In this document: positions 26,477-40,243 of the stretch, one piece after another
Layout of the letters: each line of letters begins with the position of its first letter
Numbering within the stretch: position 1 is the first letter of the stretch
NCBI RefSeq assembly: GCF_030064125.1
Contig: NZ_CP125957.1
Span: 4,892,501-4,956,500, forward strand
Length of the DNA stretch: 64,000 nt
DNA from: Pseudomonas sp. G2-4
GTDB lineage: Bacteria > Pseudomonadota > Gammaproteobacteria > Pseudomonadales > Pseudomonadaceae
Direction of reading: 5' to 3'
Translations under genes and position numbers: made by a program
Notes under the pieces: generated by a model
The model's database searches: none
Seen by the model: only the letters and a program-made list of their open reading frames with translations
What the model was told of the DNA's origin: nothing

Positions 26477-28723
26477 TTAGCCCGGCGTCCGGTTACGCCG
26501 GGTCTCGATGATATTCGGCAACTGGGAAATCCGCCCCAGCAGCCGCCCCAGCGCATCCAGCCCCGGAATTTCGATGGTCAGGGACATCAGCGCGGTGTTG
26601 TCTTCCTTGTTCGAGCGGGTATTGACCGCCAACACGTTGATCCGCTCGTTCAGCAACACCTGGGACACGTCACGCAGCAGGCCGGAGCGGTCGTAGGCGC
26701 GGATGACGATGTCCACCGGGTAGGTGAGCACCGGCACCGGGCCCCAACTGACCTGGATGATCCGCTCCGGTTCACGGCCGCCCAGTTGCAACACCGAGGC
26801 GCAGTCCTGGCGGTGAATGCTCACGCCACGGCCCTGGGTGATGTAGCCGACGATCGCATCCCCCGGCAACGGCTGGCAGCAGCCCGCCATCTGGGTCATC
26901 AGGTTGCCCACGCCTTGGATCTGGATATCGCCGCGCTTGCCCGGCTTGTAGCCGGTGGCCTTGCGCGGGATCAGTTCCAGTTGCTCGTTGCCGCGCTCCG
27001 GCTCCACCAATTGCTGGGCCAGGTTGACCAGTTGCGCCAGGCGCAGATCGCCGGCACCGAGGGCGGCGAACATGTCCTCGGCGGTTTTCATGTTGGCTTT
27101 TTCGGCCAGCTTGTCGAAGTCCACCTGCGGCAGGCCCAGGCGACTGAGCTCGCGTTCGAGCAGGGTCTTGCCGGCGGCGACGTTCTGGTCGCGGGCCTGC
27201 AACTTGAACCAGTGGACGATTTTCGCCCGCGCCCGCGAGGTGGTGATGTAGCCCAGGTTCGGGTTCAGCCAGTCGCGGCTCGGCGTACCGTGCTTGCTGG
27301 TGATGATCTCGACCTGCTCACCGGTCTGCAGGCTGTAGTTGAGCGGCACGATCCGCCCGTTGATCTTGGCGCCCCGGCAGTTGTGGCCGATCTCGGTGTG
27401 GACCCGGTAGGCGAAGTCCAGCGGCGTCGCGCCCTTGGGCAGGTCGATGGCGTGGCCGTCGGGGGTGAAGATGTAGACCCGGTCCGGCTCGATATCGACC
27501 CGCAGTTGTTCGGCCAGGCCGCCGATGTCACCCAGTTCCTCGTGCCATTCCAGCACTTGGCGCAACCAGGAGATTTTCTCTTCGTAGTGATTGGAGCCGG
27601 ACTTGACGTCGGTGCCCTTGTATTTCCAGTGGGCACAGACCCCCAGCTCGGCTTCCTCGTGCATGGCGTGGGTGCGGATCTGCACCTCCAGCACCTTGCC
27701 CTCAGGGCCGATCACCGCCGTGTGCAACGAGCGATAGCCGTTCTCCTTGGGGTTGGCGATATAGTCGTCGAACTCCTTGGGAATGTGCCGCCACAAGGTG
27801 TGGACGATCCCCAGCGCGGTGTAGCAATCGCGCATTTCCGGAACCAGAACGCGAACGGCGCGAACGTCGTAGATCTGACTGAATTCCAGGCCCTTGCGCT
27901 GCATTTTGCGCCAGATCGAATAGATGTGCTTGGCCCGGCCACTGATGTCGGCTTCCACGCCGGTGGCCTGCAGTTCTTCCCGCAGTTGGGTCATCACGTC
28001 GGTGATGAAACGCTCGCGATCCAGGCGCCGCTCATGCAACAGCTTGGCGATCTGCTTGTACTGATCGGGCTCCAGGTAACGGAAGGAAAGGTCCTCCAGC
28101 TCCCACTTGATGTGACCGATGCCAAGCCGGTGGGCCAGGGGGGCATAGATGTCGAACACTTCCCGGGCGACGCGGTTGCGCTTTTCGTCATCGGCGCCTT
28201 TCACGGCGCGAATTGCACAGGTTCGTTCGGCCAGCTTGATCAGCGCGACGCGCACGTCGTCGACCATGGCCACGAGCATCTTGCGCAGGTTTTCCACCTG
28301 GCCCTGGGTACCCAGGACCATGGACTGGCGCGGGCTCAGGCTGGCGCTGATGGCGGCCATGCGAAGCACACCGTCGATCAGCTTGGCGACCACCGTGCCG
28401 AAGCGCTGGCTGACCACCGGCAGCTGGATCTGGCCTTCGCGCACGCCACGGTACAGCACCGCCGCCACCAGCGAATCCTGGTCGAGCTTGAGGTCGGCGA
28501 GGATTTCGGCGATCTCCAGGCCCGTCTGGAAACTCGAGGTGCCTTCGGACCACAGATTCTTCGCTGCGTTGTGTTGCTGTTCCGCCTCGCGAGCGAACTC
28601 GCAGGCGGCCTTCAAGGCCTCGCGATCCAGTGCCGTGTCGACACTGACCGCGTGATCGAGCCAAGCCTCGAGATTGATACTGCCGTCGGTGTTGATCGGC
28701 TGGTGTGCTCTCACCTGTACCAT
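26477..28723 (-). CDS. relA: GTP pyrophosphokinase RelA ((p)ppGpp synthetase I)
   Basis: RelA makes (p)ppGpp on ribosomes stalled by amino-acid starvation. The 748-residue product has a degenerate hydrolase domain: the HD motif is replaced (LVAAVLYRGVREG), as in synthetase-only RelA. The synthetase domain carries the EFDD sequence (IPKEFDDYIANPKENGYRSLHT) typical of RelA rather than SpoT. It is followed by a TGS domain (VYIFTPDGHAIDLPKGATPLDFAY), a zinc-finger-like region (GCCQPLPGDAIVGYI...RQDC) and a C-terminal ACT domain (VDIVIRAYDRSGLLRDVSQVL). The neighbours cysM-rlmD-relA-mazG are the usual Pseudomonas set. Confidence 0.97.
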   Translation of the reverse strand: MVQVRAHQPINTDGSINLEAWLDHAVSVDTALDREALKAACEFAREAEQQHNAAKNLWSEGTSSFQTGLEIAEILADLKLDQDSLVAAVLYRGVREGQIQLPVVSQRFGTVVAKLIDGVLRMAAISASLSPRQSMVLGTQGQVENLRKMLVAMVDDVRVALIKLAERTCAIRAVKGADDEKRNRVAREVFDIYAPLAHRLGIGHIKWELEDLSFRYLEPDQYKQIAKLLHERRLDRERFITDVMTQLREELQATGVEADISGRAKHIYSIWRKMQRKGLEFSQIYDVRAVRVLVPEMRDCYTALGIVHTLWRHIPKEFDDYIANPKENGYRSLHTAVIGPEGKVLEVQIRTHAMHEEAELGVCAHWKYKGTDVKSGSNHYEEKISWLRQVLEWHEELGDIGGLAEQLRVDIEPDRVYIFTPDGHAIDLPKGATPLDFAYRVHTEIGHNCRGAKINGRIVPLNYSLQTGEQVEIITSKHGTPSRDWLNPNLGYITTSRARAKIVHWFKLQARDQNVAAGKTLLERELSRLGLPQVDFDKLAEKANMKTAEDMFAALGAGDLRLAQLVNLAQQLVEPERGNEQLELIPRKATGYKPGKRGDIQIQGVGNLMTQMAGCCQPLPGDAIVGYITQGRGVSIHRQDCASVLQLGGREPERIIQVSWGPVPVLTYPVDIVIRAYDRSGLLRDVSQVLLNERINVLAVNTRSNKEDNTALMSLTIEIPGLDALGRLLGRISQLPNIIETRRNRTPG

Positions 28724-28824
28724 CTTTACTTACCTTCCCTACGACGCAGATTCAATGCGTCAACATCGCTGCCCTTCGGTGTCCGTGTTTGCGCCCAGGA
28801 CTGTGGCGGGTTTGCACGAACGGG

Positions 28825-30195
28825 TCAGTCGGACAAGCCATCCTGGCTCGCTTCAAATAACGCCATGGCCTCGACATGTGCCGTTTGAGGAAACATATCG
28901 AGAATCCCGGCACGTTTTAACCGGTAGCCCTGCTTGATCAGTTCGACCGTGTCCCGGGCCAAAGTTGCCGGGTTGCACGATACATATATCAACCGCTTGG
29001 CGCCCAGGGACGCCAGCTTGCGCACCACCTCGAAAGCACCGTCACGGGGTGGGTCCAAGAGTACCGCAGAAAAGCCTTCGCCGATCCATTCGGCACCTGC
29101 CAGAGGCTGGGATAAATCGGTCTGAAAAAAGGCAGTGTTATTCAAATTGTTGCTGAGGGCATTGGCCGCCGCGCGGTCCACCATGGTTTGCACGCCTTCC
29201 ACGGCCACGACCTGGCGTACCTGCTTGGCCAGCGGCAAGGCAAAGTTGCCCAACCCGCAGAACAGATCCAGCACCCGCTCCTCGGCTTGGGGCGCGAGCC
29301 ATTGCAGCGCCTGGGCAATCATCGCCTCGTTGACCCCGGCGTTCACCTGGATGAAATCCCCCGGCCGGTAAGCCAGGTCCAGGTCCCAGGTTTCCAAGCG
29401 ATAACCCAAGGCTTGCCCTGGATCGACCGGTTGCGGCTCGCCCTCCCCATGCAACCACAACTGCGCTTGGTGGAAAGCACAGAAGTCCTTGAGGATCGTC
29501 AGGTCGGCTTCCGACAGCGGCGCCATGTGCCGCAGCAATACCGCCAGGGACGAGCCGGCAAACAATTCCACATGCCCCAGGGCCTGGGGTTTGCTCAAGC
29601 GTCGAAGCATGTCCGGCAAGCGGCTCATGATCGGCTGCAAGGGCTGTACCAGCACCGGGCAATCGCCGATGGCCACGATGTCCTGGCTGCCAACGGCGCG
29701 GAAACCCACTTCGAGTTTTTTTTCTTTCTGATCCCAGCGCACCGCCACGCGGGCGCGACGCCGATAACCGAACTCAGGCCCGCTCAATGGCGCCGCCCAT
29801 TCTTGCGGCTCTACCCCGGCCACCCGCGACAACTGCTCGACAAGCATGCGCTGTTTCAGGGCGAGTTGTTCGTCATGGGGCAAATGCTGGACGCTGCAAC
29901 CGCCACAACGACCGGCATGGATGCACGGTGCCGCACGGCGCAGTTCACTGGGCTGGAACACCCGCTCGGTGCGGGCCTCGACCACTTTGCCATGGGCACC
30001 CAGCACCCGCGCCTCGACCTCTTCGCCAGCCAGGGCGCCGATGACAAACCAAGTGCGCCCGTCGACAAAAGCGATGCCCCGGCCATCATTGGCCAGGCGT
30101 TCGATGGTCAAGCGCTGCTTTTTACCGGTGGGCACTTGCGGGGCCCGGCTTCCGCCGCTGGGCTGGAAGCGCAGGCCTCTCTCTTGCTTGGCCAT
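28825..30195 (-). CDS. rlmD: 23S rRNA (uracil-1939 C5)-methyltransferase
   Basis: RlmD (RumA) methylates U1939 of 23S rRNA with S-adenosylmethionine and holds a 4Fe-4S cluster. The 456-residue product has an N-terminal TRAM domain ([23 protein letters not shown]), cluster cysteines in [17 protein letters not shown] plus a later GDCPVL, the SAM site [16 protein letters not shown], and the catalytic motif [13 protein letters not shown]. Its start overlaps the cysM stop by one base, so the two are coupled. The length is slightly above the E. coli enzyme, mostly at the N-terminus. Confidence 0.95.
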   Translation of the reverse strand: MAKQERGLRFQPSGGSRAPQVPTGKKQRLTIERLANDGRGIAFVDGRTWFVIGALAGEEVEARVLGAHGKVVEARTERVFQPSELRRAAPCIHAGRCGGCSVQHLPHDEQLALKQRMLVEQLSRVAGVEPQEWAAPLSGPEFGYRRRARVAVRWDQKEKKLEVGFRAVGSQDIVAIGDCPVLVQPLQPIMSRLPDMLRRLSKPQALGHVELFAGSSLAVLLRHMAPLSEADLTILKDFCAFHQAQLWLHGEGEPQPVDPGQALGYRLETWDLDLAYRPGDFIQVNAGVNEAMIAQALQWLAPQAEERVLDLFCGLGNFALPLAKQVRQVVAVEGVQTMVDRAAANALSNNLNNTAFFQTDLSQPLAGAEWIGEGFSAVLLDPPRDGAFEVVRKLASLGAKRLIYVSCNPATLARDTVELIKQGYRLKRAGILDMFPQTAHVEAMALFEASQDGLSD

Positions 30196-31097
30196 CAGTT
30201 GGGCGCGTCGAAAATGCCGGTCGACAGGTAACGGTCGCCACGGTCGCAGATGATCGCGACGATCACCGCGTTTTCAACTTCCTTCGACAGGCGCAGCATT
30301 CCCGCCACCGCGCCGCCCGAAGACACACCGCAGAAGATGCCCTCTTCGCGAGCCAAGCGACGGGTGATGTCCTCGGCTTCGCTCTGGGCCATGTCGACGA
30401 TGCGGTCCACGCGCTCGGCTTGGTAGATCTTCGGCAGATACTCCTCGGGCCAGCGACGAATGCCCGGGATGGCCGAGCCCTCCATCGGTTGCAGGCCAAT
30501 GATCTGCACATTCGGATTCTGTTCTTTCAGATAGCGCGAGGTGCCCATGATGGTGCCGGTGGTGCCCATCGAGCTGACAAAATGGGTGATGGTGCCGTCG
30601 GTCTGGCGCCAGATCTCGGGGCCGGTGGTGGTGTAGTGAGCCTCGGGATTGTCACCGTTGGCGAACTGATCCAACACCTTGCCACGCCCTTCGGCCTGCA
30701 TGCGCTCGGCCAGGTCCCGGGCGCCTTCCATGCCCTGCTCCTGGGTTACCAGGATCAACTCGGCGCCATAGGCAGTCATCGCCGCCTTGCGCTCGGCACT
30801 GGAGTTGTCGGGCATGATCAGGATCATCTTGTAGCCCTTGATCGCCGCGGCCATGGCCAGGGCGATGCCGGTGTTGCCGGAGGTCGCTTCGATCAACGTG
30901 TCGCCGGGCTGGATCTGCCCGCGCAATTCGCCCCGGGTAATCATCGACAGCGCCGGCCGGTCCTTGACCGAACCCGCCGGGTTATTCCCTTCGAGCTTGA
31001 GCAAAAGCGTATTGCTGGTGACGCCAGGCAGGCGCTGCAAACGGACCAGCGGAGTGTTGCCGACGCAATCGGCGATAGTGGGGTACTGCAAAGTCAT
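30195..31097 (-). CDS. cysM: Cysteine synthase B
   Basis: CysM is a PLP enzyme that makes cysteine from O-acetylserine and sulfide (or thiosulfate). The 300-residue product has the PLP-lysine region [19 protein letters not shown] and the phosphate loop [22 protein letters not shown]. It also has [14 protein letters not shown] and [14 protein letters not shown]. The [10 protein letters not shown] variant and length favour CysM over CysK. ATG 31097 is chosen; a 22-residue upstream extension is unsupported. It is the first gene of the cysM-rlmD-relA-mazG set and is divergent from gacS. Confidence 0.95.
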   Translation of the reverse strand: MTLQYPTIADCVGNTPLVRLQRLPGVTSNTLLLKLEGNNPAGSVKDRPALSMITRGELRGQIQPGDTLIEATSGNTGIALAMAAAIKGYKMILIMPDNSSAERKAAMTAYGAELILVTQEQGMEGARDLAERMQAEGRGKVLDQFANGDNPEAHYTTTGPEIWRQTDGTITHFVSSMGTTGTIMGTSRYLKEQNPNVQIIGLQPMEGSAIPGIRRWPEEYLPKIYQAERVDRIVDMAQSEAEDITRRLAREEGIFCGVSSGGAVAGMLRLSKEVENAVIVAIICDRGDRYLSTGIFDAPN

Positions 31098-31224
31098 GGC
31101 GTATTCGCAATCCGGACTGCGGGGGCGCCTATCATACCGGCAAACCCGGCGCTGCCATATCACGCAAAGTGTGGTGGTTATGGCTTATGGGAATAAGCAG
31201 CGCCCGTAAGGAATAAGCAGGCCC

Positions 31225-31269
31225 CGTGGCGAGGGAGCTTGCTCCCGCTGGGCTGCACAGCAGCCCCAA
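31225..31269. repeat. Single REP, family B
   Basis: One family B unit (GTGGCGAGGGAGCTTGCTCC, then the hairpin GGGCTGCACAGCAGCCCC) lies alone between cysM and gacS; no inverted partner is present. Confidence 0.88.
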
Positions 31270-31406
31270 AGCCTGAGCAGGCGAAGGTGCCAGGACCGTG
31301 ACATGATTTTTACAAAGATTGCCCGCCCGCAAATCGCTACACTGCGCAGGTATTGCGTGCAGGATGCGCGCAAAGCTCAATCAGACGCTGGATGCAGGAG
31401 ACAAGT

Positions 31407-34157
<2,751 letters not shown>

Positions 34158-34223
34158 TCCAGGGCAATGGCGACACGGACGATGGCGGTTAAGCTGAGTT
34201 CATTCCAGAGCCAGGAGGCCGCC

Positions 34224-35213
34224 ATGCGCGCGATTCTTTTCAGCAGCCAGACCTACGACCGTGACAGTTTCAGCAAAGCCCCCGCGCCCGCCGGCCTTGA
34301 ATTGCAGTTCCAGCCGGCCCGCCTGGACCTGGACACCGTGGCCCTGGCCGAACGGCATGAAGTGGTCTGTGCGTTCATCAACGATGACCTGAGCGCCCCA
34401 GTGCTGGAACGGCTGGCGAACGGTGGCACCCGGCTGATCGCCCTGCGCTCGGCCGGCTACAACCATGTTGACCTATCCGCCGCCAAGCGCCTGGGACTGA
34501 GCATCGTCCGAGTGCCGGCCTACTCGCCCCACGCCGTGGCCGAACATGCCGTGGCGTTGATCATGGCGCTCAATCGCTGCCTGCACCGCGCCTACAACCG
34601 CACCCGGGACGGCAATTTCAGCCTTCATGGACTGACTGGTTTTGACCTGGTGGGCAAGACCGTCGGCGTGATCGGCACCGGGCAGATCGGCGCCACGTTC
34701 GCGCGGATCATGGCCGGTTTCGGCTGCCATTTACTGGCTTACGACCCGTACCCCAACCCTCAGGTCGAAGCCTTGGGGGCTCGCTACTTGCCCCTGGCCG
34801 ATCTGCTGGGGCAAGCCCAGGTCATCAGCCTGCACTGCCCGCTGAACGAACAAAGCCGCCACCTGATCAACGCCCAATCGCTGGCCACGGTGCAACGCGG
34901 CGCCATGCTGATCAATACCGGGCGTGGCGGCCTGGTGGATACACCGGCGTTGATCGACGCGTTGAAAAGCGGCCAGTTAGGCTACTTGGGATTGGACGTG
35001 TATGAAGAAGAGGCCCAGCTGTTTTTCAAGGACCGCTCCGACCTGCCCTTGCAGGACGACGTGCTAGCACGGCTGCTGACCTTCCCCAACGTGGTGATCA
35101 CCGCACACCAGGCCTTCCTGACCCATGAAGCGTTGGCGGCGATTGCCATGACCACCCTGGACAACATCGCTGCCTGGGCGGCCGGCACGCCGCAGAACCT
35201 GGTGGACCGCTAA
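34224..35213 (+). CDS. ldhA: D-2-hydroxyacid dehydrogenase, D-lactate dehydrogenase-like
   Basis: The 329-residue cytosolic protein starts at ATG 34224 behind CCAGGAGG. It has the NAD-binding motif VGVIGTGQIGATFARIMAGFG, the arginine in INTGRGGLVDTPALIDAL, the glutamate in YEEEAQLFFKD, and the active-site histidine in VITAHQAFLTHEAL. This matches fermentative D-lactate dehydrogenases, which reduce pyruvate with NADH. It follows gacS by 66 bp on the same strand, as in other pseudomonads, and may share its transcript in part. Confidence 0.93.
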   Translation: MRAILFSSQTYDRDSFSKAPAPAGLELQFQPARLDLDTVALAERHEVVCAFINDDLSAPVLERLANGGTRLIALRSAGYNHVDLSAAKRLGLSIVRVPAYSPHAVAEHAVALIMALNRCLHRAYNRTRDGNFSLHGLTGFDLVGKTVGVIGTGQIGATFARIMAGFGCHLLAYDPYPNPQVEALGARYLPLADLLGQAQVISLHCPLNEQSRHLINAQSLATVQRGAMLINTGRGGLVDTPALIDALKSGQLGYLGLDVYEEEAQLFFKDRSDLPLQDDVLARLLTFPNVVITAHQAFLTHEALAAIAMTTLDNIAAWAAGTPQNLVDR

Positions 35214-35231
35214 ACCTGAGCCAACACACCT

Positions 35232-35324
35232 CCTGCGGGAGCGAGCTTGCTCGCGATAGCGGTCTGTCAGTCAACATCAATACTGCCTGATTTGCCGCCA
35301 TCGCGAGCAAGCTCGCTCCCACAG
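35232..35324. repeat. REPIN, family A
   Basis: Two inverted family A REPs with cttg/caag centres are separated by about 45 bp. The left end reads TGCGGGAGCG instead of TGTGGGAGCG. Confidence 0.9.
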
Positions 35325-35409
35325 GGGGGTGGAGTTTCGTCGGCAAGATTCGTGGTTGACCATACCACCCATGCCCCGTGCTAGCATGTCGCGCCTATTT
35401 GGAGGACCC

Positions 35410-35844
35410 ATGGCCGAACACGATTTCCGCTACACCCTGATGAATCCCCAGCACACCCTGACCGAAGTCCGCGCTCTGGCGCCAGGCCGCTATCAGGTTA
35501 CTGGCAATGGCGGTTCGATCCAGGCCAACGATGTGCTGCTCGTCACGCTCAAGGGCAGTAAGGATTTGTCCATGCGCCTGACCGTGGACACCGTGCGGCA
35601 CCTGCTCAAGCCCATGGGCCAATGGACCGCCATGACCACCGGCCCGGTGTTTGGCGAGCTGGCGATCCATACCTGGCAGGTCAACTGCGACGGTTGCGCC
35701 AAGGAGCTGAGCTTCGAATTCGCCGTCGACGCCAAGCTCGGCGTCAAGGCCCAGAAACCGGTGGCCAACGCGCGCATCGCCGAGTTGGGCTGGACCACTG
35801 TCGGTGAAAAACATCTGTGCCCGAAATGCCAGGAAGCCGCCTGA
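35410..35844 (+). CDS. Conserved hypothetical protein with two CxxC pairs (possible zinc ribbon)
   Basis: The 144-residue soluble product starts at ATG 35410 behind GGAGGA. I do not recognise a named family. Two cysteine pairs, CDGC near residue 97 and CPKC near residue 138, are well placed to bind one zinc ion as a ribbon. The first half is beta-rich (FRYTLMNPQHTLTEVRALAPGRYQVTGNGGSI). It overlaps the next gene by one base (TGATG), so it is translationally coupled to the META-domain lipoprotein. Confidence 0.78.
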   Translation: MAEHDFRYTLMNPQHTLTEVRALAPGRYQVTGNGGSIQANDVLLVTLKGSKDLSMRLTVDTVRHLLKPMGQWTAMTTGPVFGELAIHTWQVNCDGCAKELSFEFAVDAKLGVKAQKPVANARIAELGWTTVGEKHLCPKCQEAA

Positions 35845-36248
35845 TGAAACGCCTGGCCCTGACCGCGCTGATCAGCGTCGGCCTGATGGGTTGCGCCACC
35901 GAGTCGGTGCAACTGCAACATAACCGCAGCTACATCCTGGAGTGGATCGGTGAACGGCCATTGATGGACTACAGCCACCTGACCATTACCCTCGGTGACG
36001 ACGGCCGGGCGTATGGCAATGGCGGCTGCAACCACTGGTTCGCGCCCTACACCCTTGAAGGCCACCGCTTGAGCTTCGGCAAGATCGGCAGCACGCGCAA
36101 GCTTTGTGCCCCGGCGGTGATGGAGCAAGAGACGCGCTTTTTGCAGGCGTTGGAAAAGGTCGAACGCTGGGACATCTCGCCCATCGAGCAAGTGCGCTTC
36201 TGGCCGGCCCAGGGCAAACCGTTGCGGTGGTGGTTGGAGGAAGGCTGA
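35844..36248 (+). CDS. META-domain (HslJ-like) lipoprotein
   Basis: The 134-residue product starts at ATG 35844, one base into the previous stop codon, and has a lipoprotein signal (LALTALISVGLMGC). The mature part shows the META/HslJ pattern: WIGERPLMDYSHLTITLGDDGRAYGNGGCNHWFAPYTLEG, KIGSTRKLCAPAVMEQE and FLQALEKVERWDI. Two cysteines could form a disulfide. META proteins are periplasmic or outer-membrane-anchored, with poorly known roles linked to stress or motility. A family B REP pair follows. Confidence 0.87.
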   Translation: MKRLALTALISVGLMGCATESVQLQHNRSYILEWIGERPLMDYSHLTITLGDDGRAYGNGGCNHWFAPYTLEGHRLSFGKIGSTRKLCAPAVMEQETRFLQALEKVERWDISPIEQVRFWPAQGKPLRWWLEEG

Positions 36249-36281
36249 GGCTGACGAGCCCAGTGGCAGCTGAAGCCCCCA

Positions 36282-36405
36282 TGTGGCGAGGGAGCTTGCT
36301 CCCGCTGGGCTGCGCAGCAGCCCCAAAATGTATCTATCACCGCGGTGTCGGACAGGACGCAGGGGCCTGCTGCGCAGTCCAGCGGGAGCAAGCTCCCTCG
36401 CCACA
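36282..36405. repeat. Long REP doublet, family B
   Basis: Inverted family B REPs enclose a spacer beginning AATGTATCTATCACC and ending GGGGCCTGCTGCGCAG. The spacer is related to those at 40117-40242 and 43131-43257 but more diverged. Confidence 0.9.
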
Positions 36406-36429
36406 TACAAGCCCTCAGCCGCACAGGGA

Positions 36430-36897
36430 TTATTTAAACGCCTGCAACGCCTCAAGCTTCGCCATCACCCCCGCCGCCGTCTGCTCCCCCAGCAATTGCT
36501 CACGTACCTTGCCCTGGTTATCGATGATGTAAGTCACCGGCAGTCCTTCGCTGCGAGGCAGGTCGAAGATCTCCGCCGGATCGCGGGCCAGTACCGTGAA
36601 ACGAATCCCCATCTGGTCGCTGGCGCTCTTGAGTTCCTCACCCTGGACCTGATCGAAGTTGACCCCGAACACGCCGACATTGCGCCCCTTGAGCTGTTCG
36701 GCCAAGGCATTGAATTCCGGGATTTCGGTACGGCACGGCGCGCACCACTCGGCCCAGTAGTTGAGCACCAGCCAGTGCTTGTCCAGCCTTTGCGAATCGA
36801 TGGCCTGGCCGTTCTGGTCCACCCCGTAGTCGTTGCCGCAGCCGGCGAGCAACAGAATGCCGATGAATGTCAGTGTCGCCGTCAATCGCCTTGCCAT
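36430..36897 (-). CDS. TlpA/ResA-type thioredoxin-fold lipoprotein
   Basis: The 155-residue product starts at ATG 36897 (AAGGAT upstream) with a lipoprotein signal (FIGILLLAGC). The mature domain is thioredoxin-like with the redox motif CAPC in LVLNYWAEWCAPCRTEIPEFN, and a cis-proline region GLPVTYIIDNQGKV. It is probably a periplasmic thiol-disulfide oxidoreductase that reduces partner proteins, as TlpA, ResA and DsbE do. The natural partner is unknown. It is divergent from arsC. Confidence 0.9.
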   Translation of the reverse strand: MARRLTATLTFIGILLLAGCGNDYGVDQNGQAIDSQRLDKHWLVLNYWAEWCAPCRTEIPEFNALAEQLKGRNVGVFGVNFDQVQGEELKSASDQMGIRFTVLARDPAEIFDLPRSEGLPVTYIIDNQGKVREQLLGEQTAAGVMAKLEALQAFK

Positions 36898-37013
36898 ATG
36901 CCGATCCTTGTCTGAATGTAAACGCTGGCGCAGCCCATCGACCTCTCTCAACGTGCCGGGCGCCTCGCAGCACAGTAGAATAGCCGCCACCTTACGCAAG
37001 ATGCGACCCGCTC

Positions 37014-38387
<1,374 letters not shown>

Positions 38388-38390
38388 TAG

Positions 38391-38465
38391 GCCGCCTTCG
38401 CGAGCAGGCTCGCTCCCACATTTGAAATGCACTCCTCTGTGGGAGCGAGCCTGCTCGCGATGGCC
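38391..38465. repeat. REPIN, family A
   Basis: Two inverted family A REPs with cagg/cctg centres are separated by a short ~20-bp spacer. Outer flanks differ by one base (TTCGCG against ATCGCG). Confidence 0.92.
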
Positions 38466-38476
38466 GCGACGCGGTC

Positions 38477-39151
38477 TCAATGATTGACGGTAAAAGCCAG
38501 CATCATCGAAATCTGCGACATCGGCCTTCCCCCACTCTCTTCATGCCACTGGTTGAAAGCATTTTGCACCGTCGCCAAGTCCCGCAGGCTGGTGGGGACT
38601 TTGTCGACGATGCCTTGGGCATTGAGCGCCGCCACCACGTCATAACTGGGCACGAAGGTGTCCTTGCCCATCATCCGCAGGAAGCGTGGCGCCGACAGGC
38701 CGCCCAGTTGGTGGCCGTGTTTTTTCAGGTAGGTCCACAGACCGACAATGTCCGTCACCGGCCAGTCGGCGATCAGCGCACCGAAGCTGCCCTTTTCATG
38801 GGCCACGTCGAGAATCAGCTGGGCGTTGCGCGGCACACTCTTGAGCTTGCCCAAGTGCCGGATGATCCGTGCGTCCTGCATCAACCGCTCCAGGTGCTCG
38901 GCACTCATCAGCACGACTTTTTCCGGGTCGAACTTGAAAAACACTTCTTCGAACGCCGGCCACTTGGCATCCACCAGGCTGTGCTTGAGCCCGGCACGAA
39001 AGACCCGTAGCGCCATGGTCGAAAGGTAGCGGTCGTCGCTGATCTTGCGCAGTTGCGCCGGGGTCTTGGGGACCGGCAGGTGGGCTTCCAGTTCAGCCGC
39101 CGAACCGAAGCGGTTCAGACAATACTCGTGCAGCCACTTGTAATCGCGCAT
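38477..39151 (-). CDS. DNA-3-methyladenine glycosylase I (Tag) family protein
   Basis: The 224-residue protein resembles Tag in the central helix-hairpin-helix region: FRAGLKHSLVDAKWPAFEEVFFKFDPEKVVLMSAEHLERLMQDARIIRHLGKL matches Tag's substrate-recognition and RNxGK-like segment. It would excise 3-methyladenine in base-excision repair. The N-terminus lacks the CxW zinc-site start of E. coli Tag, so it belongs to a divergent branch and its substrate is not certain. It lies downstream of ttcA, with a terminator between. Confidence 0.75.
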   Translation of the reverse strand: MRDYKWLHEYCLNRFGSAAELEAHLPVPKTPAQLRKISDDRYLSTMALRVFRAGLKHSLVDAKWPAFEEVFFKFDPEKVVLMSAEHLERLMQDARIIRHLGKLKSVPRNAQLILDVAHEKGSFGALIADWPVTDIVGLWTYLKKHGHQLGGLSAPRFLRMMGKDTFVPSYDVVAALNAQGIVDKVPTSLRDLATVQNAFNQWHEESGGRPMSQISMMLAFTVNH

Positions 39152-39172
39152 GCCCTCTCCTGGGGTCGGAAA

Positions 39173-39197
39173 TGAAAACGGCGCTCGCGAGCGCCGT
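39173..39197 (-). terminator. Rho-independent terminator of ttcA
   Basis: The 20-bp perfect palindrome ACGGCGCTCGCGAGCGCCGT (39178-39197) is followed on the minus strand by TTTTCATTTCC, just past the ttcA stop codon. Confidence 0.85.
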
Positions 39198-39218
39198 GAA
39201 TAGGAGCCTTTGCCCTCG

Positions 39219-40043
39219 TCAGAGGTTCACCACGTTGACGAACCGTGGCGTGGCGTTTTCGTCGATGCGCAGGTTGGTGAAGTCGAACAGGTTGCGGTCC
39301 GCCAGTTGCGATGGAACGACGTTCTGCAAGCCACGGAAAATGCTCTCGGTACGGCCTGGGGTCTTGCGTTCCCACTCCTGGAGCATCTCCTTGACCACCT
39401 GGCGCTGCAGGTTCTCCTGGGAACCGCACAGGTTGCAGGGGATGATCGGGAATTGCTTGAAATCCGAATAGGCCTGGATGTCTTTCTCGCTGCAATAGGC
39501 CAGCGGACGGATCACCACGTTGCGCCCATCATCGGCCCGCAATTTCGGCGGCATGGCCTTGAGCGAACCGTTGTAGAACATGTTCAGGAAAAACGTCTCG
39601 ACGATGTCGTCGCGGTGGTGACCCAGGGCCATCTTGGTCGCCCCGATCTCGTCGGCGAAGGTGTAGAGCGTGCCGCGACGCAGGCGTGAACACAGTGAGC
39701 AGGTGGTCTTGCCTTCGGGGATCAATTCCTTGACCACCGAATAGGTGTCTTTTTCGACGATGTGGTATTCCACGCCCAGCGATTCGAGGTAGGCCGGCAA
39801 CACATGCTCGGGAAACCCGGGCTGCTTCTGGTCCATGTTCACCGCGACGATATCGAACTTGATCGGCGCGACCTTCTGCAAATGCATCAGCACATCGAGC
39901 AAGGTATAGCTGTCCTTGCCCCCGGACAGGCAGACCATGACCTTGTCGCCATCCTCGATCATGTTGAAATCGGCGACCGCCTCACCGGCCTGGCGGCGCA
40001 GGCGCTTTTGCAGTTTGTTCTGGTTGACCGTAAGAGTGCCCAT
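39219..40043 (-). CDS. ttcA: tRNA 2-thiocytidine(32) synthetase TtcA
   Basis: TtcA thiolates C32 of certain tRNAs using ATP and an iron-sulfur cluster. The 274-residue product starts at ATG 40043; an upstream extension would run into a REP element. It has the PP-loop [16 protein letters not shown] and the two cysteine pairs [10 protein letters not shown] and [13 protein letters not shown] that hold the cluster. [28 protein letters not shown] is also typical. Confidence 0.96.
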   Translation of the reverse strand: MGTLTVNQNKLQKRLRRQAGEAVADFNMIEDGDKVMVCLSGGKDSYTLLDVLMHLQKVAPIKFDIVAVNMDQKQPGFPEHVLPAYLESLGVEYHIVEKDTYSVVKELIPEGKTTCSLCSRLRRGTLYTFADEIGATKMALGHHRDDIVETFFLNMFYNGSLKAMPPKLRADDGRNVVIRPLAYCSEKDIQAYSDFKQFPIIPCNLCGSQENLQRQVVKEMLQEWERKTPGRTESIFRGLQNVVPSQLADRNLFDFTNLRIDENATPRFVNVVNL

Positions 40044-40116
40044 GACGCGAAATCCGTGAGGTGTGACGAAAGGCCGGCATTTTACGCAAAAAACCTCCCG
40101 TATGGCACCGTCCCCC

Positions 40117-40242
40117 TGTGGCGAGGGAGCTTGCTCCCGCTGGGTTGCGCAGCAACCCCAAGATGTATCTGCCACCACAGTGCTTCAGATAAAAGGCAGG
40201 GGCCTGCTGCGCAGTCCAGCGGGAGCAAGCTCCCTCGCCACC
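40117..40242. repeat. Long REP doublet, family B
   Basis: Inverted family B REPs enclose a ~40-bp spacer (GATGTATCTGCCACCACAG then TGCTTCAGATAAAAGGCAG). The spacer is nearly identical to that of the element at 43131-43257. Confidence 0.92.
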
Positions 40243-40243
40243 A

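Noticed and set aside
28400..28500. Loss of the HD motif in RelA as a mutation
   Set aside because: A degenerate hydrolase domain together with EFDD in the synthetase domain is the normal state of RelA in gammaproteobacteria.
26786..28888. A 700-codon open frame antisense to relA
   Set aside because: Same cause: it mirrors relA codon for codon, with a histidine-, glutamine- and valine-rich translation and no domain.
40044..40178. A 45-residue N-terminal extension of TtcA
   Set aside because: It also reads through a REP arm ([16 protein letters not shown]); ATG 40043 matches the family start.
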